64,000 nt of DNA from Ryuthela nishihirai (taxonomy: Eukaryota; Arthropoda; Arachnida; Araneae; Heptathelidae). Positions 43,778 to 55,404 of this stretch are shown one piece after another. The stretch covers positions 62,339,901-62,403,900 of the forward strand of contig JAWZYU010000009.1 in NCBI GenBank assembly GCA_038380435.1. Direction: 5' to 3'. How positions within the stretch are numbered: the stretch's first letter is position 1; each line of letters begins with the position of its first letter. Both the position numbers and the translations under genes were made by a program. The notes beneath the pieces were generated by a model. The model searched no databases. It was given only the letters and a program-made list of their open reading frames with translations, and was not told the origin of the DNA.

Positions 43778-45790
43778 ATGTCCGTACGCAGACGTCGACA
43801 ACCGTTTCAACAATTAACAGACTTTGAGCGTGGAAGATTCATCGGCCTTAGAGAGGCTGGTTTGTCGTACAGAGATGTTGTCGTGCCCACATTTGTTTTA
43901 TCCTGTGGACACGACTTTTGGCATGGAGGGTCATGGACACCCATATCCTCATTCCGATAGTGCCTTTCCATATTGCCTCCATTTTCATGTCCAGTTCGAC
44001 GAAGAGGATCTCGGCCGCAGGCACAGGACGTTCCAGATTGAGCCTGAAACTCCAGATGGCAGAGGGACTACGTGACATGCCTGGTAAACAACGTTGGTCG
44101 GAGGGAAACTGAGATTCACAACCTCGGCTACTCTGGCCAATCACGTACAGCCACGCATGAGCATAGGTGACCTCTGCCAGGGGGACCGGGCAGTGTGCCT
44201 CAAAAGAAAACAAGCGAAAAAGTATCAGTTGTTACTCGTCACTCTGAAAGGAAGGAAGCCTTTTGCTGATGCCGCTGGAAAGATGGAAACGAGGATAATT
44301 GTCGTTAGCGCCCTGTGAGACACAGCGAGCGGCTGAGGAGGGAAAGCCTGTGGCCACGGAAAGCGGCTAGACAACCTTCAATGTCGTCCTCTGGGATCAG
44401 CCTGCAGTGAACGAGGAGGTAGGGTCGAATTAAATTATTCCGGTTTTAACTTTTCCCACTCAATTACATTACTACCGCCGTCACGCAGTCTGTATGGAAC
44501 TAATACATGGTGTCATCGGCTCACCTTTTGAAAATGAATTTGAGTTACTCATGAACTGTGCTGCATAATCGCTGGGGTAAGCCCCGTAAATTGAGAAGTG
44601 TTGCGCTGAGGGCGCCTAATGAAATTGTCCGATGAGTGGACCTACATGTGTGAAATGTCTAATAGTAAATTTTGTTAATAAATGTTGTGTTTTTGTTAAC
44701 TGTAAAATTATCTCAGTTTTCATTATTGCAAATGTCTGTTAATCTGGTTGTGGGTCGGAAATTTTCCTTGGATGTGGCAGCAATTAACGCATCACGGCCT
44801 AAGTGTTTGCACCGCCCTAAATATACACGAGGGTGGTCATAACAATGTGGCCACATTTGATGGCCACAATCCCAGCATCATCGTACACATTTTGCGCCAG
44901 TGAGTTCAAGAAGGATCCAGCACACACCGACAAGGATCAAGAAGACGGCATATGACCACAAAGAGACAGGACCGCCATTTGCGACGCACGGCATTGCGAG
45001 ACAGATTCGCGACTATAACGTAATTGTAAATTGACTGGCAACAGGAAACACATCGAATACCTACCAGGAAGACGGTAAACAACAGCCTTTTACAATTTTC
45101 ATTGCAAGCATTTCGTCCGGCACTGCATTTGCTCCTCACATCTGCCCACATGAAAGCTTGTCTTCAGTGGTGTCGCCCCAGACAGAACTGTAACGAACAA
45201 GAGTGGAGTACCGTGGTGTTTAGTGACGAATCTCATTTTTCTTGGTCAGAGCGAGGGTAGACAACGTGTTCGCCGTCATCCAGAGCAAAGGAACTCCACC
45301 CAGTGTGTGCGACATCGTCACATAGCTCCAGCACCTGGTGTCTTGGTGTAGGGTGCCATTAGTCAGACATCTCCGTCAGAACTGGTCATCATAAGGGAAT
45401 CTCTAACTGCCCAAAGATATGTTACCAATATTTTGCAGCCACTGGCTGTCCCATTTGTTCAGCAGCACGAAACATTTTAGCAGCAAGATAATGCCCGTCC
45501 CTCACACAGTCCGCATTATTCTGCAGTATCAACACGAGCAAAACGTTCAGATACTACCATGGCCAGCAAGCTCGCCGGAACTTTCATCTATTGAAGACGT
45601 CTGGAACATGATGGTCCGACAGCTCCAATAATACCCAAGAGATGCGCCAACGACTGTCGTTGAAATGGAACAGCGACTTCGTGCTATTTGACGCTCTATC
45701 CCTCAGGAGGACATTACAGAACTGTACGATAGCCTTTCCCGCCATGTTCATGAATGCATTGCTGCACAGGGCGGTTCAACATTATACTAA
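43778..45790 (+). pseudogene. Tc1-like transposase 2, split by a 952-bp insertion
   Basis: The N-terminus, MSVRRRRQPFQQLTDFERGR, begins at 43778 and continues IGLREAGLSYRDVV, the first helix-turn-helix region. Coding is broken by an insertion at 43896-44847. It resumes at about 44860 and, in shifted frames, gives TTKRQDRHLRRTALRDRFAT (about 44945-45010), SAHMKACLQWC (about 45140), VVFSDESHFSWS holding the first Asp (about 45210-45245), FQQDNARPS-like sequence around 45480-45500 (second Asp, with an in-frame stop before it), and WPASSPELSSIEDVWNMMVR with the third acidic residue (45572-45620). Several stops make it dead. The 5' terminal repeat was not found; the 3' end is near 45790 or later. 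Confidence 0.75.
43896..44847. mobile_element. Unclassified 952-bp insertion with 12-bp flanking duplication
   Basis: tgcccacatttg (43884-43895) and tggccacatttg (44848-44859) flank it. Removing it restores alignment of the host Tc1 gene, so the borders are well supported. A 12-bp duplication suggests retroposition. The first 600 bases are GC-rich with overlapping open frames on both strands (for example 43848-44213 minus, 43918-44112 plus, 44094-44318 plus). None has a motif I recognise. An AATAAA signal lies near 44679 on plus. There is no poly(A) tail. It may be a retrocopy of a host transcript or an unknown non-autonomous element. Confidence 0.6.
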
Positions 45791-45793
45791 ATA

Positions 45794-45822
45794 TACCACT
45801 TTACCGGGTAGGTAAAGTGGTA
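45794..45822. repeat. Perfect 12-bp hairpin near the Tc1-2 3' end
   Basis: TACCACTTTACC, loop GGGTA, GGTAAAGTGGTA. It has the look of a terminator-like hairpin, but in this eukaryotic setting it is probably part of the transposon 3' untranslated end. Confidence 0.85.
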
Positions 45823-46882
45823 ATTTTCCATTTTTTTGATAATGTAATCAATCGAACATCTCAGTGTATACTAACAGCTGCCTGCGTTTCAATAAAATGG
45901 CATTAATCCTTCCAGGCATTGTATTATTTTTTTCCTTTAGTGTATTTAATATCTTAATATTTATTTGAATTTAATAATTAAAAATTATTAAAATGTACTG
46001 AACTTATGAAACTTTCACACATCAGAAACGCATTAATCCTAAGCAGAGGCCAGTCGCTCATGCTACTGAAGGCAGAATAAGTACTGGTGGAATAGAAAAA
46101 AATCGTCAATGCTCACGACGAAACAAATAAGAGGGACAGAAGAAAGTTCGAGAAGTTGTAAAATCTCTCGACAAAGACCTCTGTGACAAAGAGCAATATA
46201 ACCGCTCCTCCGAAATCTAGAGCAATAAAACCGTTTCGGGATAAGTGTGGCGCCCAGGGCTTCACTAAAGCTCTAGGCACTGGCAACCAATGACAGCTGA
46301 ACGCATTTTCACGTGAAATGCGCGATTTGCTCGCCAGTTTCAGGATAGGAAAAGAAATGAGGAAAAGGCGCCTGGACAATACGTAGTCTGTGGTATATAT
46401 AACTTTGCTGAGAAGGTAGAGAGAAGACTGGAACACCTGAAATTTCAAGTGTCAGCTAGTGCAGCTCACAACAGGAACGTTGTTACCTATTGCACGTTGC
46501 AGTGCAAGATGATTCAGTATAAATCTTTACTGTTGGTGTGTTATTCTCTTTTGTTTTGCTACTTTAAATGAACGTTTATTAAATGTTGTGAAATCTGTTC
46601 AATAGCGTAAAAGTGATGTAGGATATTTTTCGGAAAATATTGTGTTTGAAATCGATACACATTGTAGTTTTAGAACAATATGTTTGCTGGGCTATATTGT
46701 AAGTTGACAACATTTTGATATTGATAAAATAAATATTTTATCTCTTTAATGCTATACTTTATATAATAAACAAAGCATGGTAAGGATAGGACTTGTGCTT
46801 CGCAAGTGATAACAGAACATGAAGAGATTCAATCAGGAAATCTAAGAATATAATATGCGGGAAAAATAAAAACATCTATGTA
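45823..46882. other. Unassigned sequence with TATA-like patch
   Basis: No gene is supported. A GC-richer region at 46120-46500 holds gtggtatatataactttgct (about 46390-46410), which resembles a core promoter or LTR, but no coding region follows. Confidence 0.35.
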
Positions 46883-48343
46883 CACTGGTTTCCATAAGAT
46901 GAGGAACAAATGGAAAACTTGATATCACAAAACTTCGACGATATGAATGCACGAAACTCATGTATGATAAATGAACGAAGCTCATGTATGTAAAATACGA
47001 TGGAGGAATGAGGTACGGTATGCAAATGATGACGTTTGCAGTGGTATATACAAATGCGTCGACCGTTAAAAGCGGGGATTTTTAAGATATTCTTCATTTC
47101 TCCTGCTGTTGGAAATGCTTACCAGACATCATTCATAGAAAAAGTGTGGTGGTGAACTATAAGTTGGTTCGAGACATGACAAAGGCAAGAACATGCTACC
47201 AGATGTCTTATTGTGAGTCGTTCAGTGGTGCATAGATTTTGGCAGAGATTCCAAGGACAGAGCTCATCCATACGATTCAGTAGTGGACGACGACAGGCAA
47301 CAACTTCAAGGGAAGACGGCTATCTGGTGTTATGCGACCGTAGGAACAGGATGTCAATGCCACGTCAACTGCGATCAGGAACTAATGAGGGGAACAGTGA
47401 TATCGCTACCGTCATGTGCCAAAATTTTCATGAAGTGTTCTTATATTCTAGGCGGTCAGTGATGTATGTGCCCATCATCCATCGTCCCTGGAGGGATTGT
47501 TAAACTGGTTCAGAAATCAAGCCAACTGAACCCAGGAACCTTGGCAATCCATCCCCCTTAGGATGAATCGAGGTTTTGCCCTCCACAGCAATTCGCGGCA
47601 TCCTTTTATAGAAAGGGAAACAGAAACACGATATTATGACACAAATATTCATAAACAGACACCTACGATGGTGGTAGTGTCATGATTTGTGGAGGGATAT
47701 CTTTGAACGAGAGAACAGATTTGTACATGCTTCCAACAGGCTACGCCACTGGTAGCAGGTACAGGGATGAAATATTGAACTCCTTTTTACGACCATATGC
47801 GGGTGAAATAAGGATATCTTCCTCCTTTAAAACGATACCGCCCTCCAGCACCACTGTTTCCTTGTCCATTGCTCTCTGAAGAATAGCACTATTAACTGTA
47901 CGGAGTGGCAGACCAGATCTCCCGATCAAAATCCGATAGGACATGCATGGAATGCTCTCGGGAGATGGATTGCTCCGCTGAATCCCGCTCACGCAAGCGT
48001 CCTAGAGCTTTGACGTGCTTTGGAGGAGCAATGCAGATTATAACTCACAGCGATGCTGGACAATCTTACAACAGAATGAGATATCGCTGTGAGGCCTTCA
48101 TATTGGTAAGAGGGAATCACACACCGTATTCGACTACTTCGTCTACATCAGTTAACTTTCAACCTTTTACGATGAAACTGTATTTGTATATGATTATGGG
48201 AATTAAAAGTATTATTTCATTTTTCAATTGTTATTCTTAGCACATTGTTTATATACACCAATCTTCCGATTCACATTCAACAGTTCCAACGGACCTTCGA
48301 GAAAAACTGGTTCTTAAGTTGTTCCATAATTTATGGAAAACAG
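46883..48343 (+). mobile_element. Tc1-like element 3 with terminal repeats
   Basis: Lies between TA dinucleotides at 46881-46882 and 48344-48345, 1461 bp. The left end CACTGGTTTCCATAAGATG pairs with the reverse complement of the right end, CTGTTTTCCATAAATTATGG, as short diverged inverted repeats (shared core TTTCCATAA). The internal gene runs left to right and is broken. Confidence 0.65.
47170..48060 (+). pseudogene. Tc1-like transposase 3, catalytic Glu changed to Gly
   Basis: 47213-47400 gives SRSVVHRFWQRFQ and GRRQATTSREDGYL, the DNA-binding region. The first catalytic Asp is in DESRFCP (codon 47562-47564). 47740-47810 gives YRDEILNSFLRPYAGEI, a conserved stretch before the second Asp (NDTA, codon 47834-47836). 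Exactly 34 residues later, in WQTRSPDQNPIGHAWNALG, the expected Glu codon (usually GAG in PIEH) is GGA, Gly (47939-47941). The DD34E triad is therefore destroyed by a substitution in addition to frameshifts around 47600 and 47820. It ends near 48060. Confidence 0.75.
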
Positions 48344-49867
48344 TATATACATATACATAATATAAATTTCAGTACAATATTGTTCCACGTTACTTTAATA
48401 TATACTTAACAAACGAAAAAGAGAATAAATATATTACTTTCACATCAATAGCGTAAAATGAAAAAATATTAAAACTTTCAGATCAATACATATTTAATTA
48501 TTGTTAGGTTCATTACTTTTATTAATTATTGGTGTAATATTTCTCAAATATATCCTAAAGCATTCTGCAATTATACTAAAACTGACAAAATGACTCCCTC
48601 CCTTCGTGACGCCTCTCAATTCGTTGCCATGGACTTAATATAGCAGCTTTGGAGTGAGTAACTTTATCTCCTCTCATTCTTCCCTAAGTTTTTACAATAC
48701 TTGAACTTCACTATTAGATAGGTCCCCCTCTCTCGATGATGTTGTGACCGATCCATAGTAGAATGACCAGATGTCCTAATTTTCCATTTGGTAGTGTTGA
48801 GGATAAACGAACGTTTTCTTTGACGAATGAAAAAAAACCAACTTAATGCTAAAACTGTTAGTGGACATATATAGTATATTTGTTTTTTGGCAGGGTTTGC
48901 TTGCGAATCCACTGAACGTTCTGTCCATCATTATCGTTCCCTTAATGGCATCTTGGTTCCATAATCACAGGTGGTACCTCACCGATTATTATTTTCTTTC
49001 ATTCGGAAATTGCCACTAGATTGCAAAAATTGCATTTACAAGATTTTGGTTTTTCCTTTGCAATCGTGACAAATGTGAACTAAGGAAGATTCGATTCCAG
49101 CGGTAATCCATACATTCGCAGCGATCCATCGTATCATGGAATCGAGCATAATGAGTGAATTATTTCTCTGATTCGATTGTTTTTGAAATTTTCATTCGTT
49201 ATTGCCTAGTGGATGACCTTCCTCAATACTAATCTGTGTTTCGGGTTCTTGAGACCTAGTTTTTTAGCCCGTTGTGAAGAAAAAAAAATATAGTTCAATA
49301 GCAAAACTACCCAGAGTAGAGGAGGCTATTAATCAGGAACGGCGAAAAAAACCGTAATATTCTATTCTTGAAAAGGAGCCGAAGGTAGAATACCTTGTTC
49401 TGCAGCCAAACAAAAAGGCCAGGAAAATTGAGAAGATACGTTTACTATCAAATGTGAATTATAGTTTTTCTAGAATATATACGTTTCTGAAATAGATTTG
49501 GGTTTCAGAAGCCTGGACGTAGCCTTAATAATGGTCTAATTTAATTAATAATGTCAGTGAACACTTCCCTGTCCCGTCATATCTATACCGACTGAATACA
49601 GTTTCTACAAGGAGTGGTTTATGGCAAAGAGATCGCAAATTGGGAGTTATTTGAGACACAATGAAACTCTATCGGAAAACAGGCTCACGTAACAATAGAG
49701 CAAAAGTAAGAAACAGCCTAAAGTAACGGAAATCCAAGCCTAAATAACGTAAGAGATGCGCTAGATAAGTCTAAAGGCAAACTACTCGTATCTAAAGAGC
49801 ATCATCGTATAACGGAAGAGCATTATCATGTGGAGAATGATTAGCATCATTTTGGCTGAGCAACAGG
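48344..49867. other. Unassigned sequence
   Basis: No recognised gene or repeat. Frames are short. Confidence 0.5.
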
Positions 49868-49907
49868 AAGGTAATCGATCATCATCATCCGCTGATGATG
49901 ATTACCT
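49868..49907. repeat. Hairpin of ATC/GAT-rich sequence
   Basis: aggtaatcgatcatcatca is followed after a short loop by tgatgatgattacct, a near-perfect stem of about 15 bp with one bulge. Confidence 0.8.
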
Positions 49908-50190
49908 TCATTCCCTCGTGTTCAATTGTTCAAAATTAAGGACGGCGTACTTGACATTTCGCGATCTTTGTTAAAGTAATTTAACATAGTAGATCAAAAT
50001 GGTCGTCTGGGATTGTTACTATACCAAACTCTCTCTGTGATTTAAAATCAACATAGCATTTAAAGGCTAAATATAAATATTTTAGTAATATATTCTTAGA
50101 ATAACACCAAGCATCTAACATGTCAAAAAGAATTACTTGCTTAGGTTTGTGTACAGCGGCGCTTCTTATTTTGCACACAATGAAGTAATT
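49905..50190 (-). repeat. Duplicated unit, copy 1
   Basis: Shares ccctcgtgttcaattgttca at its left and a stretch with ttagaataacaccaag, attacttgcttaggt and ttttgcacacaatga at its right with copy 2 at 50417-50775. The minus frame of 65 codons is paralogous to one in copy 2 (SAAVHKPKQVI against SAAPHNSKQVI). Whether this ever coded is unclear. It may be a mobile or tandemly duplicated fragment. Confidence 0.65.
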
Positions 50191-50220
50191 CTAAGACCTA
50201 GCATAATATCTTGATTAATT

Positions 50221-50246
50221 AATTATTTATTTATTTATTTATTTAA
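50221..50246. repeat. (TTTA)n microsatellite
   Basis: About six TTTA units in a row. Confidence 0.9.
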
Positions 50247-50416
50247 TTAACTTTAATTGTGCAACATCTACTTTTACCAGTTTCCATCAAACACGCCATC
50301 AGGCAGCGCAATCAACCAAGTCCTGAACTTTCCATAGTTCCATAATCTATTGCCACCTTCTTACATATTTAAGTCAAAAACATATGCACTTCGGGTATCC
50401 CAAAAAAAAGCAATGA

Positions 50417-50775
50417 ATGCTCTCACTCCCTCATGTTCAATTGTTCAAAACGAAGGATAGCATCCTTAACACTGCGATATTTGACAAAGTAATAAATCAT
50501 TTGCAAATAAATTTGGGACTAAACCGACGTTCGTCACGAGTTGCGACTAAACCGACGTTCGTCACGAGTTGCGACTAAACCGACGCTCGTCACGAGTTGC
50601 GACTAAACCGACCCTCTCTACGCTTACAAATCAACAAGGCATTTATGAGCTTAATATATGTATGTAGTAATATAATATTTTTTCTTAGAATCACACCAAG
50701 ATCAAAGATGCTAGAAATGATTACTTGTTTTGAGTTATGTGGTGCGGCACTTTTTCTTTTGCACACAATGAGCTC
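50417..50775 (-). repeat. Duplicated unit, copy 2
   Basis: Second copy of the 49905-50190 unit, in the same orientation about 0.5 kb away. It contains an inserted or expanded 28-bp tandem array (50517-50611). Confidence 0.65.
50517..50611. repeat. 28-bp tandem repeat, 3.4 copies
   Basis: The unit gactaaaccgacgttcgtc plus acgagttgc begins at 50517, 50545 and 50573, with a partial fourth. It is CpG-rich compared with the surroundings and nearly identical between copies, so it is recent. Confidence 0.95.
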
Positions 50776-50821
50776 AATCACCAAGCCGGAAGAAATCCAA
50801 GAGCTTAGAACTGAGAAGGAA

Positions 50822-51045
50822 TAGTGGAAACACTGGACAGCTGTTGGAGACGATAAAACCCTTCCATCAATGCCATCGAGTGAGTTTCTTTAACGTGCTT
50901 AGGATATGGCTCTCTTGCACAGGCAGCAATAGCTTAACGTCCCTTCCTACTGATGGAAGCCTATCCAAGTCATCCGATGTCTCCTTTCTCACAGAAGGCA
51001 GAAAAGAACTCTTGACGCGCATTGAGGACTCTATCTGGTAATATC
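50822..51045 (-). mobile_element. SINE-1 fragment
   Basis: On plus: cactggacagctgttggaga, ttctttaacgtgcttagg, atggctctcttgcacag, then gcttaacgtccc, cagaaggcag and gcattgagg. The tRNA head is lost. Confidence 0.65.
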
Positions 51046-52853
51046 AGGTCAAACCATGTCCCCTTGTTTTCTGTTTTGGTCATGTATAAAGAGCATAATG
51101 TTTTTGTCTTTTCTAAACAAAGGAAGTTCAGTCTTTTGTTAATAGGTTTTTATCCAGAATAATCTTAATTTTGAACACAAAATGTCGCTATCCGTATATA
51201 TTTTACTGAAAATTTCAAATGGAATTTTGTAAAAATTTTGCTGAGACCAATGAACATAAGAAATATGTATGCTTAATCGAATCCTGACGTATTTAAACTT
51301 TCCACGAATATCTAATCTAATACAGTTTTACGTATCAAAGCCAAATCCTCCAGGACATGGGTTATTATAAAAGTTAATCTAATTCGGAATAAATACCGTC
51401 TGTTGAATGTCCTATTCAATGATGAGCCAAATTCCTGTGTGATAACAGTTGAACTTTATGAAGAACTTTGATGGAAAAATCCTAGGAACAGAGTCTCTGA
51501 TTTCTGATTCTAAGAGCAGTTCAGTTGATTGACTTAACGCCGCTTTGTGTCTTTGTGCCGAAATAATTTCGCTCATTCTAGAGCACAAAATTTCTCTCAT
51601 GGGTAACTCAGCTCAAGCGTCCCGAATCAGATTGCCATCAACATAATTTCATACTGTCTTCAAAATCAATATTTGTTTTTCAAGTTCAGATTCGTTCTGT
51701 TCACATACACACGTCATCTCATCGAGATTTTTTCTCTCTCTATTGCGGTGAACTCTCTTTTCGTTTACATCATTTTACATATGTTAAAATCTCAAAATTA
51801 TAACTTTCATGTAAGATTCATAATTTGGGAGGGATTTGGTCGACCTGTTTATAAATAATAAAAAGCGTTTAAAAATATAAATCTTCTCTTCCCGTGAGAA
51901 CTGCGATTTCTTCGGAGGCTATTTCTCTTCAGCAGATGAATTATTGCACGACTGCAAAGCGGAGTGCTTCTTTGTAGTAAATCATCGATTGGGAAAAACA
52001 AAGGCGGGTCTTCTTGCAGAAGTTCAGCTCCCATAAAATATAGATAAAGTTCTTAAAATAACCTTTCTCTTGGAACTTTTCTTCTTCGCCTTTTTTTTGT
52101 TCTTCGGTCATCGATTTGACGTAGGGGGATTTGTATGTACTGTTCGACAATCTAATATATTTTCAGATGGAGAAACGTTTTATGAATTCGCTTCGAATTC
52201 TGAATGAATCTTGTAATCTTAAATGAAATAAACTGTTAGAAACCTTTTTTAGGAAATGCATGTTGAATGGCTACAATCTCTTTGTGTTCTTGGTGTTCTT
52301 TATAATAAAGATTCTTTCTCAGGTAATACTAGAAAACAGTAAATAAAAATTAAAAATTGTGAACAGTGTTTCGTGAAATAAATAATCAATAAAGGAAGTA
52401 ATTTTTAAAATATTATTTCTTAACTGGATTTGAAAATGACGTTTGTTTTTTCGCACTCTCACTTATTTGGTTAGATAAGCTCAGAGTTCAGATTTTAGGA
52501 ATGTATGTATAGATGAATAGGATTTTATATTTATAAATATCGCATAATTATCCACCTATTTTAGACCACTCATGAGCTACCCGTGGCAAAGTGCTAAATC
52601 TGCCCCCCTTGCAAGTTTTTAAAGGCCCCCAATTTAATTATTTTATTTACTTATAATTTCTTTATCATTTAATTATATTGTTCCTTTTCATAACGAATAT
52701 GCATATGTGAAAATTTAATTGTTAATGTTTTACATTTATCATCAAAATTTATACTTATCTTGTTATAAAAATATATAGGCTACTCAGGGCATTGGGCAGG
52801 GCTAGGAAAGGGTTAAAGGGTTTTATGCGATTTTAAGGATCTGGCTTTCATCT
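51046..52853. other. Unassigned AT-rich sequence
   Basis: No supported gene or repeat. Confidence 0.5.
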
Positions 52854-53236
52854 GGGTTGGGTTGGATTATTTTACCTCTGAACGGCACTTTTTTGCACAC
52901 CATGGGCTAAATGGCCAGGTCACATGGACCCCGAAGGCTCAGAGAAGGTTGGGGGAGGGGACCCACTGGAACAGCTGTTGGGAGACAGATGGTAGCCTCC
53001 CGTCAAGGCCATCCAGCGTGTTCTTTAACGTGCACAGGGTATGGCTCTTCCGTACACGGGGCCACGGCTTAAAGTCCCATCCGACGGACGGCGGCCTTTT
53101 CAAGCCCATCGGTGTCCCCTACTGACCGTGGGCAGGGCAGGGAATTTTGCGGAGATAAATCTCAACGCGGACGCAGCTGGGATTCGAACCTGGGAACTAC
53201 AGATTACGAGCCTGGCGCGCTACCGACTGAGCATCC
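52854..53236 (-). mobile_element. SINE-1 copy, near full length
   Basis: Highly similar to 62218-62607. On plus: gggttggattattttacctc at the 3' end, caaggccatccagcgtgttc, taacgtgcacagggtatggc, gggattcgaacctgggaac (B box reversed, 53179-53197) and ctggcgcgctaccgactgag (A-box region). A few substitutions separate the two copies, so both are fairly young. Confidence 0.9.
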
Positions 53237-53405
53237 AAAGACAGACTTCGGGGTGGATGATACTAGGGGAATTTCGGAGGAGTGTAGCAACAAGCCCAGG
53301 TGAATTGGTCATACTAATGCACGCTCCCTCACGCTTTCCTTGACAAGTCACGTGAACTAATTGTTCAGCGTGGGAGTTCAGAAAAGTGAAGGGATTCGAT
53401 TAGAC

Positions 53406-53729
53406 CAGTGATGGAGAACCTTTTTAGACTTTTCAAAAATTAAAACTTTTGGTGATCATATTGAAGTGACGTGTGTCATATATATAAATGATCACTGTTA
53501 TCAAAGGAAAGATGCCAGGTTGCAAGTTACTTTAAAAAGAGTATCAAGCACAATGACGCTAATGATTGCATTAAGTTTGTTGTTCATTTAGCTCAATCAT
53601 TTTGTTCATTTCCATTCTTTATAGTTTTTGTTTAATTTTTGGGCGATACAAAATGTCAGTGTAGGCGTGTCAATAAAAAACAGAAAGCGTGTCGCCTTTG
53701 ACACATGTGTCATAGATTCGCCATCACTG
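53406..53729. mobile_element. hAT-like MITE, 324 bp
   Basis: The ends are CAGTGATGGAGAACC and, reversed, CAGTGATGGCGAATC. Flanks gattagac (53398-53405) and gactaaac (53730-53737) form an 8-bp duplication with two mismatches. The interior repeats tgtgtcat-type strings (53465-53490, 53695-53715). It is non-coding. Confidence 0.75.
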
Positions 53730-53737
53730 GACTAAAC

Positions 53738-54359
53738 GCTGCGACTCTGTGAGGACCGTCAAGCAGAGACTGTTACTCTTTCATTTCTTTAAACAAAGCC
53801 CTCCTTCGTTGTACTCGAGGACCAGGATCCCCACGTTTGGTGGCTGGCTCATAGTATAGATAGTTCATGAGCAAAGTGCGGTCTAGAATAAGTTGTGAAT
53901 TAGTGATATTAATATGTATAGAGTAAAGTTCTTGTAAATAGTAACCATTGTACCATAGTGATTTCCGGCCACCAGTATTATTATATATTTATTTAACATT
54001 ATACGTCTCTTGGGTGTTTAGTTGTACACTTCTTAACCCAAAGCAATTGAAAAACAGAATACTTGGAATATGATTATTCAATAATAACATCACATATATA
54101 CATAGAGGAATAAGCAATGTAAAAAACTCATGTATATGACACAGAAAGACCAAGGAAAAAATTCAAAATTATTCTTTGACTGAATAAGATATTTAGATCT
54201 CACAGGTATTATTAAATAATCGAAATACAAAACTATATTCTATAATATAGCATCGATTATCTAAGGAATTCAATGAAAGGTTTGTAGATAACAAATTTAA
54301 AAGAAATAGTATCGGAATTCAAAATATTTTGAAGTGTAAATTCAGCTAAATTGCATTTG
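53738..54359. other. Unassigned AT-rich sequence
   Basis: No recognisable feature. Confidence 0.5.
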
Positions 54360-54790
54360 TGCTGAAGTGCTTCAAAAATGTTTTCGGGCTTCATCATACT
54401 GCTCACAATTTGGCTAGACATGGGAAATAATCTCTTTAGCTTTACTGATGTTAAAAAGATCGGATAGGGTTTCTTTGATTTTGAAAAGGTAGTTACTTAG
54501 TGCAGCAATTCCTACACGAAACCTTATGAATTTACTAATGTCTACTGAAATTAAATTGTGTGAAAAATGGAATATTTTCATCAAGATAAAATCTGATGTT
54601 ACTGTTAATTGGATCACTAACTTTAAAACATGTATTAGGTATTCAGATGATAAATGAAGGCAAAGATTTAGTTGCTTGTAAATTAATAGCATCCTTGGCT
54701 ATTTTGTTCACATTCTTATTGCCTGTCACTCCACAGTGTCTAGGCAGCCATTGAAGAATAATGTGGTTACCTTTCGGTCACCAGTTAGTC
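54360..54790 (-). pseudogene. LINE RNase H C-terminal relic
   Basis: The minus reading at 54766-54718 is HIILQWLPRHCGVTGN, matching the QWIPSHCG--GNE motif of LINE RNase H domains. It continues with KIAKDAINLQATKSLP. At 54600-54420, ISKFIRFRVGIAALSNYLFK and then SKAKEIISHV match the usual C-terminal region (RLRTGH--T--YL, CPxC--EETIEHVL), with the Cys residues lost. Stops divide the pieces. It differs in motif detail from 10316-11575 and 6243-6960, so a third RNase H LINE lineage is likely. Confidence 0.6.
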
Positions 54791-54894
54791 ACCTGCAATC
54801 ATAGTGTACCCAAGACATCCTCGTACTAACAATCCCAACACGACTTCATTAAAGAGAAGCTTTCTCATTGATAACTAAAGTTCTGGCCCCTCGG

Positions 54895-55240
54895 GGTCTG
54901 GGGAGGGGGGGCGCGAGGGCTTGTTCAATCAATCGAAGGAAAGGCTCGTAATCTGTAATTCCCAGATTCCAGTCCGACCTGGATAAATGAAGAAATTTAT
55001 CTTCCCCAGATACCCTGACCTCGGTGAGAAAGGGAATACCGATGGGCTTTGAAACGTCGCCACCCAGTGTGGGATTTAAAACTGTGGTTCCGTGTGCAGG
55101 AGAGCCATACCCTGTGTATACTAAATACACGCTATATGGCTTTAATAGAAGAATTTTAAGAGAATCTGTCTCCTAACAGTTCTCCGGTGGGGTCCCTTCC
55201 ACCAACACTCTCTGAACCCTGAGATTCCTTATAACTTGGT
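54895..55240 (+). mobile_element. SINE-1 copy, diverged
   Basis: Head at 54905-54975 with ggctcgtaatctgtaattcc and a decayed B box (agattccagtccgacc). The body keeps gataaatgaagaaatttatc, gtgtgcaggagagccatacc, tctcctaacagttctcc and cactctctgaaccctgag. Plus orientation. Confidence 0.75.
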
Positions 55241-55404
55241 CACATTTCTACAAAATACGAAGAAATGAAATAAGCATTGTTTGCTACTGACTCATGATGT
55301 TAAATTTATTTTGCTAAGGAGAAAACTAAAAAAGGCTTACTTGAAAGAGCCGGGTATATTTATTTTCTAAGATAGTTTTACATTCTCCGTTTACATATTC
55401 CTTT

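Noticed and set aside
43848..44318. Candidate host gene in the 952-bp insertion
   Set aside because: Frames on both strands overlap and none has a recognisable motif. Without a search I cannot choose a frame, so I report only the insertion.
44906..45151. Minus-strand frame of 81 codons
   Set aside because: It is antisense to the Tc1-2 transposase relic, whose motifs read on plus.
45794..45822. Bacterial-type terminator
   Set aside because: The hairpin lacks a following T run of the right kind, and the context is a eukaryotic transposon.
46113..46448. Minus frame of 111 codons
   Set aside because: Composition and lack of motifs give no support. A TATA-like promoter or LTR patch is at least as likely.
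52862..53343. Several overlapping frames
   Set aside because: All lie inside a SINE-1 copy, whose similar copy at 62218-62607 has different frames.
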